A DNA stretch of 64,000 nt from Anaerolineales bacterium. GTDB lineage: Bacteria > Chloroflexota > Anaerolineae > Anaerolineales > UBA4823. Below the pieces are notes generated by a model. The model saw nothing but the letters and a program-made list of their open reading frames with translations, was not told where the DNA came from and made no database searches. Position 1 is the first letter of the stretch, and every line of letters begins with the position of its first letter. The stretch covers positions 24,456 to 88,455 of the forward strand of contig JAFGBV010000298.1 of NCBI GenBank assembly GCA_016932955.1. Reading direction: 5' to 3'. The position numbers and the translations under genes were made by a program. Below, one piece after another: positions 44,582 through 52,823 of the stretch.

Positions 44582-45237
44582 GCGCCGTTAGGGTATTGAT
44601 TGCCGATGATCAACGCCTGGTTCGGGAGGGTATTGCCTCGTTGCTCAGCATCCAAGAGGGCATTGAAGTGATCGGCGTCGCCATGGATGGACAGGAGGCC
44701 GTTGACCTGGCCTTGGCAATGTCCCCGGATGTGGTGTTGATGGATGTGCGCATGCCGGTAAAGGACGGTATCACCGCTGTGGCGGAAATCCGTCGCCAAT
44801 TGCACAGCTGCCAGGTGCTGATGCTGACAACCTTTGATGACGAAGAATATATCGTCAAAGCTCTCCGTGCTGGGGCAGCAGGCTATTTGCTGAAAGATAT
44901 CCCCTCCGCAGACCTGGCGCAGGCAGTACGCCTCACCCACGCCGGCATCTACCAGCTTTCTCCCTCCGTGGCGGGCAAGCTAGTCGGTCAAAATTTACAA
45001 GCCATCCAAAGCCAGCCAGCGAAGGATAGGCCTCTGCCGCGAGACAATGATCTGACAGAACGCGAGTTGGAAGTGCTGCGTTGGCTGGCTACTGGCGCTA
45101 CCAACCGGGAGATTGCCGACGCATTATGCGTCAGCGAAGGAACGGTGAAGAATCACGTCTCCAACATTCTCGGCCGCCTTGGACTGCGAGACCGCCTGCA
45201 GGCTGCGCTGTTTGCTCACGAACACGGCCTGGTCTAA
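44578..45237 (+). CDS. NarL/FixJ-type response regulator
   Basis: 219 residues. REC spans ~1-120 (VLIADDQRLVREGIASLLSI, VVLMDVRMPVKDG with phospho-Asp near 55, and conserved Lys in GYLLKDIPSADLAQA). The LuxR-type HTH is TERELEVLRWLATGATNREI to GTVKNHVSNILGRLGLRDRL. Phosphorylation by the overlapping kinase should drive dimerisation and transcription. Target genes cannot be seen; the adjacent genes lie convergent. All key residues are present. Confidence 0.95.
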   Translation: MSAVRVLIADDQRLVREGIASLLSIQEGIEVIGVAMDGQEAVDLALAMSPDVVLMDVRMPVKDGITAVAEIRRQLHSCQVLMLTTFDDEEYIVKALRAGAAGYLLKDIPSADLAQAVRLTHAGIYQLSPSVAGKLVGQNLQAIQSQPAKDRPLPRDNDLTERELEVLRWLATGATNREIADALCVSEGTVKNHVSNILGRLGLRDRLQAALFAHEHGLV

Positions 45238-45307
45238 GCATCTATCACCGCGCCCACTATCCCCCAATTTTCGGATGGTTTCAACGCCAGATCAATTCCC
45301 CTGTGCT

Positions 45308-46810
45308 TCAGGGCAGATCTTCGCAAGTGCGCTGGTACGCGACATCGCCGAAGTATAACTGCCATTCCTCTTCGGTAAAGTTGCGCGGTAAGCGAGTGCA
45401 CAATGTGGAAATCAGATCTTCGGCTTGCCAGAGCCATACTTGGGCTGTGTTATCTTCGCTCCCTGAGGCAATCCAATGCCCATCCGGACTAAAAACCACT
45501 GCGTTTACCCTTCTCTCGTGGGTTACCTGGGCAATCTCAAGCCCCGTCGCGGCATCCCAAACCCAGATATTGCCATCTTGATCCCCTGAGGCAACGGCAT
45601 TGCCATCTGGGCTGAATGCTGCTGCAGTGACCCAACTGTCATGCGTATAGCGGGCAATTTCAGCGCCGCTCGCCAGATCCCAGACCCGCGCCAGGCCGTC
45701 ATAACTGGCTGAGAGCACCTGCCTACCATCTGGGCTGAAGGCAACAGAAGTGACACTCCCCAGATGGGATATTCGCACCAGTTCTGTTCCTGTGCCAGCC
45801 TCCCATACCCTCGCACTGTGATCGTCACTGCCCGAAACTATTAGGCGTCCATCCGAGCTAAAAGCCACTGCGGTCACCCAATGATCATGCGCCATGCTTG
45901 CCACTTCATTCCCATTAGAAGTTTTCCATACCACGATATCCCCACTGAAAGTGGCCGAAGCCGCCCAGCGCCCGTTGGGGCGAAAAGCCAGTGCAGATAC
46001 CCAGTCGTCATGGGTCATGCGGCTGATCTCATTGCCGCTGGCAGCCTCCCATAGGCGCGCTGTGCAATCCCTGCTGCCCGAGAACACCCACTTCCCATCC
46101 GGGCTGAAGGTAATCGCCGTAACGATACCATTGTGTGTCATGCGTGCAACTTCGTCGCCGCTATCCACTTCCCATACACGAGCCGTATTGTCTCTGCTAC
46201 CGGTTGCAAGCCATCGCCCATCTGGGCTGAAGGCCAGGGTGGTTACCCAGCCATCGTGGCGTAAGCGAGTCACTTCCTCACCAGTGGCGGCTTGCCAGAT
46301 GCGCACGGTGCCATCTGCACTACCAGAGGCTACCAGGCCGCCATCTGGGCTAAATGCGACGACGAGTACCTGGCCGCGATGCCTGACCTGGATTTGCGCG
46401 GCATCCATCGCGCTGAGCACCCGCCGGGCAGCATTATCTGCTGCCCATCCGGGTGCATGTTGTAAGCCCTCAACAGCCAGCAGACCGCCGTGGATGTTCA
46501 TTACATTGCTGTCTAATGCAATGAGCAAGCTTTCTGCAATTGCCTGGCGGCCGAGCGCATTCTCCGCCTGGCGTTGGGCTGCTGCGGAACTGGCTTGCGC
46601 AGTAGCCAGCGCCAGCTCGATAGAGGCCTGCGCCGTGGCGGCATAGGCTGCGGATTGGGTGCTGGCAGTATAGGCGGCCTGCAGGTTAGCATTTATCTGG
46701 TAGATCAGCGTAGAGGTTACCACACCCAGAAGAAGAGCCAGGAGCAGCCCAACCACGAGTACAACGGTATATCGCCGGTGAGTGCCAGAGGTTTCAGTGT
46801 TGGGTATCAC
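45308..46810 (-). CDS. Membrane-anchored WD40-repeat protein
   Basis: 500 residues. The GTG start overlaps the stop of the solute-binding-like gene (GTGA). One N-terminal span (YTVVLVVGLLLALLLGVVTS) and an Ala/Gln-rich helical region precede a seven-bladed WD40 propeller whose blades repeat 'VxAVAFSPDGRWxASGSxDxTARVWE'. The SPDG and RVW motifs recur roughly every 41 residues from about residue 150. Such propellers are protein-interaction platforms. Here the N-terminus inside and the propeller outside, or the reverse, cannot be decided. It ends with a short tail. Tightly coupled to the putative sensor upstream. Confidence 0.88.
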   Translation of the reverse strand: MIPNTETSGTHRRYTVVLVVGLLLALLLGVVTSTLIYQINANLQAAYTASTQSAAYAATAQASIELALATAQASSAAAQRQAENALGRQAIAESLLIALDSNVMNIHGGLLAVEGLQHAPGWAADNAARRVLSAMDAAQIQVRHRGQVLVVAFSPDGGLVASGSADGTVRIWQAATGEEVTRLRHDGWVTTLAFSPDGRWLATGSRDNTARVWEVDSGDEVARMTHNGIVTAITFSPDGKWVFSGSRDCTARLWEAASGNEISRMTHDDWVSALAFRPNGRWAASATFSGDIVVWKTSNGNEVASMAHDHWVTAVAFSSDGRLIVSGSDDHSARVWEAGTGTELVRISHLGSVTSVAFSPDGRQVLSASYDGLARVWDLASGAEIARYTHDSWVTAAAFSPDGNAVASGDQDGNIWVWDAATGLEIAQVTHERRVNAVVFSPDGHWIASGSEDNTAQVWLWQAEDLISTLCTRLPRNFTEEEWQLYFGDVAYQRTCEDLP

Positions 46811-48012
46811 AAATTCGATAGGGTTAAATTCAGCCGTCTCTCAAGCGGATTCAGGTATTCGTCAAAGACAGAGTCCATATCTGCCAGCGGGTTGTCAATA
46901 AGGGTTTCAGAGATTCTGAAGAGCGCTTCGGTGAGTTTGTCTTCGATCATCCCCCACAATTTCGTGGATGGAAAAGGTCGCCCTTTTTGTAATGTTTGCA
47001 GCACAGCCGAATAAAGCGGATGTTTCGTGATGGAGAGCAAGGCTTCCAGGCGTGCAGGAAGCAAGCCTGAATTCTCATACAATTGCGTCTGGGCTTGCCT
47101 GGAGGTGATATACGCAATAAAATTCAGCGCCGCCGCCTCCAACTGCGGTGGAATGTGCGACCAGATCACCCAATTCGACCCGCCAACGAATGGCACGCCT
47201 GGCGGAACCGCCACACTGGTATTCTGGGTCACTTCCGCAGAGAATGCGCCTTTGCATAATTGGTACACATAAATGGGCGAGCAGAAGGTCACAGCCGCCT
47301 GGCCTTTAAAATATTTGGCAGCAAATTGATCATCATACAAGCCTTTCGCTTCAGGAGTCAGAAAGCGCTGTAGTTCAAAATACTGGCGCATTCCAGCCCG
47401 TGCCATCGGCGAGTTAAAGATCACCCGTCCATCATCCTGCGAGACGAAGTCGCCGCCCATGCCCCAGATCCAATTGGAGATATGGTGCACCATGCTCAAC
47501 GATTTGACCCCGCTGTGGTTAGCCCAGGGCATGCCATGCCCGCTGGCTTTCAGTGCTTCCAATGTTTTGGGAAGTTGCTCCAGACTGCCCAAGGCGCTGG
47601 TTGCATCCCTGATGCCCGCTTTTTGTAAGGCATCGTTGCGGTAATAGATCACATGGGTATCCATCAGCCAGGGGATGGAGAAGGTCTCCGTCTCGCCGAT
47701 TTCATGCGTTGACTGCCAGGAAGCCGGGATGAAGGCATCGTGGCCGCCCAATGCGGTTATTTCTCGCTTACTGAATGGTCGTAATGTTCTTTGCGGTGCC
47801 AGGCTCCCCATCCAGGTTGTTCCAATCTGCGAGATGACCGGCCCATGACCGCGGATCGATATCTGGTTGAGGTTGTGCAATGCTGTGCCCCAATCGTACA
47901 CTTCCAGGATGACCTCAATCCCTTTTTCCTCCTGCAGCCTATCCAGCAGGGGGCGTAATGCTTCGGCGGTATCACTGGTGAGCGTGTTGACAGAAACAGG
48001 TAGCTGGACCAT
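46807..48012 (-). CDS. Solute-binding-protein-fold protein without a signal peptide
   Basis: 401 residues. GAGGA stands five bases before the ATG, so the start is well supported, and there is no signal peptide or lipobox. From the first residues it reads like the mature part of a sugar-type ABC binding protein (SVNTLTSDTAEALRPLLDRL, IEVILEVYDWGTALHNLNQI, IPWLMDTHVIYYRNDALQKA, GGDFVSQDDGRVIFNSPMAR, AAVTFCSPIYVYQLC). No permease or ATPase genes are near. It is translationally coupled to the WD40 gene, so a cytoplasmic ligand sensor or scaffold partner is plausible. This is inference. Confidence 0.85.
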   Translation of the reverse strand: MVQLPVSVNTLTSDTAEALRPLLDRLQEEKGIEVILEVYDWGTALHNLNQISIRGHGPVISQIGTTWMGSLAPQRTLRPFSKREITALGGHDAFIPASWQSTHEIGETETFSIPWLMDTHVIYYRNDALQKAGIRDATSALGSLEQLPKTLEALKASGHGMPWANHSGVKSLSMVHHISNWIWGMGGDFVSQDDGRVIFNSPMARAGMRQYFELQRFLTPEAKGLYDDQFAAKYFKGQAAVTFCSPIYVYQLCKGAFSAEVTQNTSVAVPPGVPFVGGSNWVIWSHIPPQLEAAALNFIAYITSRQAQTQLYENSGLLPARLEALLSITKHPLYSAVLQTLQKGRPFPSTKLWGMIEDKLTEALFRISETLIDNPLADMDSVFDEYLNPLERRLNLTLSNL

Positions 48013-48118
48013 AGTTCCTCTATAGGGCAGTCAGATATGCACAATTTTACTACCGAATGGTTACGCGTGATGGGGATTGTCAAAGCCTCTCAAATTATCC
48101 CCCTTCCCCCGATCTGTG

Positions 48119-48965
48119 TTAACGCTCCTGTATCTCGGTTATTTCCTTGAAGGGCTGGTCAGTTTCGCCAACCAGAGTGATGACCACAGTTGCACCCTTG
48201 TCTTTCCCCTCTGATTCAGCCGAGATCAAGCCGCCCTGCGCCGTTACCAGGGCTTTACAAATCGCTAGCCCCAATCCCATCTTGCCAGGATTTCCCCGCG
48301 CCGGATCAGGGCGATAAAAGCGCTCGAACACATAGGGCAGATCTTTGGCATCGATACCAGAGCCACTGTCACTCACGCGCAATTGAACCCGCTCACCTGC
48401 CACCGCGCTGAGGGTGATCTTGCCACCCTGGGGGGTATACCGAAGCGCGTTTTCTACCAGGTTCTTCAATACTTGCAACATACGGCCCTCATCTACCAAA
48501 ACGTTGCCAATCGCTGGGGGTAGGTCCAACTCGAACTCTATGTTCTGGCGCTCGGCAATGGGCAGGTAAGTATGGTAGATTTGTTCCAGGAGACGGGATG
48601 GTTTTACAGGAAGGAGTTGTATATCCGGCCCTCCAGTCTCTACCTGAGTGAGAGTACTCAGGTCGCCAACCAGTCGGCGCAGATGACCGATTTCGGTCTT
48701 GATGATCTCAATGCGTTGAGGCGAGATTGTCACATCGCCCTCTTCCAGCATTTCCATGTAGCCGGAAATGATCTGCAAGGGAGTGCTGAGATCGTGGGTG
48801 ATATCGGCGGTCATGCGTTTGCGTTGCTGGTGCAGCTCGTTGCGCGCCAGCGCCTGGGAGGCTTGTGTGAGGTGGCGGATCGGCCTGAGCAGCCTGCCTG
48901 ACAGTACAAACCCTATGGTTACCGCCGCAACCACGCCAGCCAGCGCTGCCTGCTGTAACCAAGAA
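48119..48965 (-). pseudogene. Histidine kinase lacking its N-terminal sensor
   Basis: The frame covers the end of a membrane span (SWLQQAALAGVVAAVTIGF), HAMP, HisKA (MTADITHDLSTPLQIISGYM) and the complete ATPase domain (LKNLVENALRYTPQGG, DSGSGIDAKDLPYVFERF, MGLGLAICKAL). It has no credible start. The best GTG (48934) lies inside the span, and the first membrane helix and outer domain are missing. Upstream it runs into a broken DUF4353 gene. It is therefore an N-terminally truncated kinase, probably inactive as a sensor. Its response regulator is not next to it. Confidence 0.7.
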
Positions 48966-49281
48966 CCCTCCCGTTATCTTGAATCCGCCATCGTAATCCA
49001 GGGCACCATCCATTATCAGACTTTAAACCATTGCTTTGTGCATTGATGGTGATATTGCCGCCTTTTACCACAAGATAATCTTTGCCGCGCATGCCATCAT
49101 CAATTGCGTTGATCATGAGCGCGCCGCTGGCGATGATCAGCCCGTCTTGGCTGGCAATCCCATCTTGGTAGTTCCCATCCACGGTGAGTGAGCCGTTGCC
49201 ATAGAACGTGAGATTGGCTTTGCTGAAGATGGCTGCATTCGGTTCATTCTCATCAGCTTGGGGTTTATTCTTTTTGGACAA
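48935..49281 (-). pseudogene. Broken carbohydrate-binding (DUF4353) protein gene
   Basis: The frame begins with no proper start (TTG at 49281) and reads ADENEPNAAIFSKANLTFYG, DGIASQDGLIIASGALMINA and GIRGKDYLVVKGGNITINA-like text, typical of the DUF4353 repeat fold. At NGLKSDN it shifts. The next frame continues with DGALDYDGGFKITGGFLVTA, which is the C-terminal end of the same family. The piece between has been lost. The 3' side joins the truncated kinase, the 5' side the 12-mer at 49268-49279. It is clearly a non-functional remnant. Confidence 0.75.
49268..49279 (-). repeat. Dispersed 12-mer at the remnant junction
   Basis: TTCTTTTTGGAC on the plus strand, equal to the copies at 5955-5966 and (inverted) 11037-11048. 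It lies exactly where the DUF4353 remnant meets the PIN-toxin fossil, so it may mark a mobile-element end or recombination point. Confidence 0.5.
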
Positions 49282-49283
49282 CC

Positions 49284-49370
49284 CCAGAGTGAACCCGCAG
49301 CGGTCGCCTGAGTACTCAGGTGCTTGCCGAATTGATCAAGGCCTGCACCCGCACCCAGCAGTTCCTACCT
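49284..49370 (+). pseudogene. Fossil of a PIN-domain toxin gene
   Basis: In one plus-strand frame the text reads PE*TRSGRLSTQVLAELIK then ACTRTQQFLP. It matches LELTRTGRLSTQVLAEFINV and CTRTQQPLY of the intact PIN gene at 52132-52578, at the DNA level as well as the protein level. A TTG codon has become TGA. It ends at the stop of the convergent lipoprotein gene. It is a short remnant of a second copy, on the same strand as the intact gene 2.8 kb downstream. Confidence 0.75.
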
Positions 49371-51480
49371 AATGCTTGGCATTGAACCAGATTTCGTTTG
49401 GCCCTTTGTCCAGACCAAAGCTTGCCAAAAAGATGTCCAGGTCGCCGTCACCGTCCAGGTCACCGAGGTGGGTATGGCGGTAAAACTGCCCATCTCCAAA
49501 CCGAAGACCGCTGTCTACAAACTGCCCGTTCCCGTCATTTAGCCAGATTTGACATGCTTCCATGTAATCTGTCAACACCAGGTCCAAGTCGCCATCGCCA
49601 TCCAAATCGCCCAAGCTGACACCCGCATTGGTTACTGCACTGAGTTGCTGCCCATTGTCTGCAAATTGCCCCGTCCCGTCGTTAATGAAGATCCTGGCGG
49701 GATAACTGGTACTCTGGTGAAAACCGTTGGTAATTACCACATCCAGATCGCCATCGGCGTCCACATCGCCCAAGCCCATATCGCCGATGCCCATTGCGTT
49801 GGGATCGACCAGAGTCCAATACGGGGTGAAGCGGCCACTGCCATTATTCAAATACACTGTGTAGCCCACGCCATCCTCTTTGATGAACAGGTCGATGTCC
49901 TCATCAGAATCCAGGTTGCCCCAGATGGATGTCGCCGGAAAAGAAAGGCCGCCGTTAATGAAACGCCCGCGCCCGTCATTCCAGAAGATGCTGACTATCC
50001 CGCTGCCCTCGCCGACCGCATCTAGATCACTATCCCCATCTATGTCGAATAAATCCACACTGTGACCGGTGGTTTCAGAGAAAGCTTCCTCTAACTCCTG
50101 GAAAACCGCTTGTCCATCGTTCAAGTAAACCCTGGTCGGCATATGTTCATGGGTGGTGATGACGATATCCAGGTCGCCATCTCCATCAACATCGCCTATA
50201 GCCACACCATGCCCATATTTTCCTAATATCTGACCGGTATCTGTGAATGTGCCGCTCCCATCATTCAGCCAGATCTGGGAATCATTGGACTGGGCATTAG
50301 CAAACACCGCGTCGAGATCGCTATCTGCATCCAGGTCAGCCAATCCGATCTGCCAAGTGGGGATGGATGCAAAGGCCTGGTTGCTCTTCTCGAAGGTAAG
50401 CATCCCCCCTGAGGTTGTTAGGCCTGCCGGACCCCAGGAGGGCCAGAGATCACCAATCTGGTTGTCCGTCAACGGATGTGCGTGTATATCGGCATTTCCG
50501 TAGAGAAATTCGCTAACGTTGATAACATAAATTTCGAAATCTCCATCATTGCTGGATTGATAGGCAATCCAGTTTCCATCTGGTGACCAGGCTGGATTCT
50601 CGGCATTGCCCTGCGGGGTCAGTCGTTGCTCGTTGCTGCCATTTGCATCCATAATGTAAATCGCCTTGTCCTCCATGACGGCGAATGCAATCTGTTGGCC
50701 ATTAGGCGACCAATCAGGGAAGTAATCCAACCTCCCATTATGAGTCAGGCGGTGTTGGTTACTTCCGTCTGCATCTGCCAGATAAAGCTCGACATTTCCA
50801 TCCCGCGTGGAGGCAAAGACGATTTGTGTGCCATCCGGTGACCAATCTGCCCAGAATCCATCTTCGATCAATCGCTGCAAGTTGCTGCCATCTGCATGGA
50901 CAACATAGATATCTCCATGAAGGTTGGCCTCTGTATCAAAGCTAATCTTTTTGCCATCTGGGTGCCAATCTGGGTGATGGGTGGAGAACTCAGACGTGAG
51001 CAATCTGCGTTCACCGCTGCCATTAACGTTGATGATATAAAGTTGGTAGAAACAATCATGGGAACATGTGCCTGAAGTCGGGTCGTTGCGGTCGGAGATG
51101 AAAGCAATTTGTGAACCATCCGGAGATATGGCTGGCGAATCATCACCGAATTCGTTGAAGGTCAAGCGGCGTTGGCTGCTTCCGTCTGCGTTCATTATAT
51201 AGATTTCGAGGTTGCCATCGCGATGGGAGTAGAAGGTGATCATGCCATTCGCGTCTTCACCAGGGGGCATCATGGTTGTAGGAGTGGGTGTTTTGGGCAA
51301 CCGTATCTCGCCAGTGGGAGTAGGCGTCTCAGGCAACCGTATCTCGCCAGTGGGAGTAGGCGTTCCCAGCGACTGTACTGCATCAGAGGGAGTGGCTGCT
51401 TGCAATGGTACATCTACCCGTTGACAGGCAATGCAAATTCCCAGGAGAATAGTTAAGGAGAGAATAGATATCTTTTTCAT
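49369..51480 (-). CDS. Lipoprotein with PD40 (TolB-like) and FG-GAP/VCBS propellers
   Basis: 703 residues from ATG 51480; an ATG three codons earlier is possible but too close to the ribosome site. The lipoprotein signal is MKKISILSLTILLGICIAC. A Pro/Thr-rich linker with tandem TPTPTGEIRLP copies follows. PD40/TolB-like blades lie at ~60-340 (LEIYIMNADGSSQRRLTFNE with SPDGSQIAFISDRND repeats). FG-GAP/VCBS repeats at ~355-700 (DLDADSDLDAV, GDVDGDGDLDIVITT) hold Ca-type DxDxDxxxD motifs. It is exported and probably surface-bound. Base composition is more AT-rich than neighbours, so acquisition is possible. Confidence 0.88.
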   Translation of the reverse strand: MKKISILSLTILLGICIACQRVDVPLQAATPSDAVQSLGTPTPTGEIRLPETPTPTGEIRLPKTPTPTTMMPPGEDANGMITFYSHRDGNLEIYIMNADGSSQRRLTFNEFGDDSPAISPDGSQIAFISDRNDPTSGTCSHDCFYQLYIINVNGSGERRLLTSEFSTHHPDWHPDGKKISFDTEANLHGDIYVVHADGSNLQRLIEDGFWADWSPDGTQIVFASTRDGNVELYLADADGSNQHRLTHNGRLDYFPDWSPNGQQIAFAVMEDKAIYIMDANGSNEQRLTPQGNAENPAWSPDGNWIAYQSSNDGDFEIYVINVSEFLYGNADIHAHPLTDNQIGDLWPSWGPAGLTTSGGMLTFEKSNQAFASIPTWQIGLADLDADSDLDAVFANAQSNDSQIWLNDGSGTFTDTGQILGKYGHGVAIGDVDGDGDLDIVITTHEHMPTRVYLNDGQAVFQELEEAFSETTGHSVDLFDIDGDSDLDAVGEGSGIVSIFWNDGRGRFINGGLSFPATSIWGNLDSDEDIDLFIKEDGVGYTVYLNNGSGRFTPYWTLVDPNAMGIGDMGLGDVDADGDLDVVITNGFHQSTSYPARIFINDGTGQFADNGQQLSAVTNAGVSLGDLDGDGDLDLVLTDYMEACQIWLNDGNGQFVDSGLRFGDGQFYRHTHLGDLDGDGDLDIFLASFGLDKGPNEIWFNAKH

Positions 51481-51489
51481 ATTTTTCAT

Positions 51490-51824
51490 ATCCTGAACTC
51501 ACATTAGTTAGGCAAATTATAAAGCAAGCTACCGAGGATGTCACAGAGTGCATTTCAGTTCTGGGGCAGAGAAATGTAAGACGATAGGGCTATCAAAGCC
51601 AAACGAAGGAGATAGCCTGAAATGGGGAGCAAGGAAGCAAAACCCGCCTGGATGTTGGCAAAAGCAAGCGCGTATCCTGATTCCGCCTGGCTAAGAATGG
51701 GTTGTGAGAGGTAGGAAAGCAGAAGTCAGGCAGGGTGGGGAGGGGGTAAGAGGGACTGCGGTTGGAGGTGAGGTATTGGCTGAACAGGCAAAGTGATGTA
51801 TAATGTGATGTAGGAGAGTATCTT
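51490..51824. other. 335-bp intergenic region
   Basis: Purine-rich non-coding DNA between the divergent lipoprotein gene and the antitoxin gene. Only the promoter listed below is recognisable. The rest shows no gene. Confidence 0.5.
51776..51804 (+). promoter_or_regulatory. Promoter of the toxin-antitoxin operon
   Basis: -35 TTGGCT (51776-51781) and -10 TATAAT (51799-51804) are spaced by 17 bp, 20 bases before the antitoxin ATG. The antitoxin is expected to bind near here and repress. Confidence 0.7.
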
Positions 51825-52151
51825 ATGACCACCCAGATGGTACGCAAGCAAATTTACATCTCCCGGCGCCAGGAGCAGTTGCTCAAACATCTCTCACAGG
51901 CGCTGGGGGTGAGTGAGGCTGAGTTCATCCGCCAGGCGCTGGATAAGGACCTGAGCGGCGAGGTCTCGCGCCCCGTTATGCTTGAAGCCCAGGCCGCTGC
52001 CCTGGATGAGTTCATTGCTCTGGCGCGTTCGAAACGCGATTTGACCGGTGAGCCCATCCGCTGGCAGCGGGCGGAGTTGTATGCCGAGCGCGAAAACCGC
52101 CTGCTGCACCAGGTGGCAGAAGGAGAGGGCGATGCCGACCGCACTGATTGA
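51825..52151 (+). CDS. Ribbon-helix-helix (CopG-type) antitoxin
   Basis: 108 residues. N-terminal MTTQMVRKQIYISRRQEQLL to LKHLSQALGVSEAEFIRQAL is the short ribbon-helix-helix DNA-binding unit typical of CopG/Arc. The C-terminal helical tail (AAALDEFIALARSKRDLTGE) would bind and block the toxin. Its last 20 bases overlap the PIN gene, so both are made from one mRNA. It probably represses its own promoter with the toxin as co-repressor. VapB-like by position; which subfamily is unclear. Confidence 0.88.
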   Translation: MTTQMVRKQIYISRRQEQLLKHLSQALGVSEAEFIRQALDKDLSGEVSRPVMLEAQAAALDEFIALARSKRDLTGEPIRWQRAELYAERENRLLHQVAEGEGDADRTD

Positions 52152-52578
52152 CACCAATATCCTGGTGTACGCCAGCGATTCGCGCAGCCCGGCCCGCCAG
52201 GATCAGGCGCTGCGCCTCTTACAGCGCCTGGAATTGACCCGCACCGGCCGCCTGAGCACCCAGGTGCTGGCCGAGTTTATCAATGTCTGCACCCGCACGC
52301 AGCAGCCCCTGTACACCTATTCTCAAGCCATTACTCAGGCTGAGCGCCTGATCCAGGTCTTTCCGGTGTTTGACCTGACCCTGCTGATCGTACTGGATGC
52401 GGCACGCGGAGCGCGGGATTACTCGCTAGCTTATTATGACGCCCAGATCTGGGCCACCGCCCGCCTAAACCAGACCTCCGTGGTCTTAAGCGAAGATTTC
52501 CAGCACGGTCAGCTGCTGGAAGGCATCCAGTTCATCAACCCATTCTTGCCCATGTTTGATCTTAACGCCTGGCGTTGA
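52132..52578 (+). CDS. PIN-domain ribonuclease toxin (VapC-like)
   Basis: 148 residues from ATG 52132, with AGGAGAGG upstream, overlapping the antitoxin by 20 bp. Conserved acidic residues fit a PIN nuclease: MPTALIDTNILVYASDS (first Asp), VLAEFINVCTR (Glu), and RDYSLAYYDAQIWATA (Asp), the last followed by VVLSEDFQHGQLLEGIQFIN. Toxins of this type cut tRNA or rRNA when released from the antitoxin. All catalytic residues look intact. A decayed relative lies at 49284-49370. Confidence 0.9.
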   Translation: MPTALIDTNILVYASDSRSPARQDQALRLLQRLELTRTGRLSTQVLAEFINVCTRTQQPLYTYSQAITQAERLIQVFPVFDLTLLIVLDAARGARDYSLAYYDAQIWATARLNQTSVVLSEDFQHGQLLEGIQFINPFLPMFDLNAWR

Positions 52579-52660
52579 GCGCCCCGGCGCAGCGCGGCAC
52601 AAGGGGAAACCCTATCCCCCGGGTCCCAGGCCCGAATGCTGATTCCGCCCTATTTAACCC

Positions 52661-52686
52661 AAAACGCACCCAGATGGGTGCGTTTT
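52661..52686. terminator. Bidirectional terminator between the PIN gene and tRNA-fMet
   Basis: AAAACGCACCC (52661-52671), loop AGAT, then GGGTGCGTTTT (52676-52686). The 11-bp stem has A-rich and T-rich flanks, so it works for the plus-strand toxin operon and for the minus-strand tRNA whose 3' end lies four bases away. Confidence 0.85.
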
Positions 52687-52690
52687 CAGG

Positions 52691-52762
52691 TAGCGGGGCT
52701 CAGATTCGAACTGAGGACCTTCGGGTTATGAGCCCGACGAGCTGCCACTGCTCCACCCCGCA
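52691..52762 (-). tRNA. Initiator tRNA-fMet (CAU)
   Basis: Cloverleaf with anticodon CAU in CTCATAA. Position 1-72 is U-U, a mismatch, and the anticodon stem has GGG/CCC (29-31 with 39-41). The D-stem has A11:U24. These three traits together mark initiator tRNAs rather than elongator Met. TTCGAAT is the T-loop. The gene-encoded end reads A73 then CC. The start of protein synthesis depends on it. A terminator follows directly. Confidence 0.95.
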
Positions 52763-52823
52763 TCGTAGGTGTGTTCGCCCGGTCGTTGGGCGGGCGGTAT
52801 TATAGCACGTAGGTTCGCGCCCG

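Noticed and set aside
48119..48934. Treating the kinase as an intact gene starting at GTG 48934
   Set aside because: That start lies in the middle of a membrane span, without a ribosome site, and the first half of the sensor is missing. Listed as a pseudogene instead.
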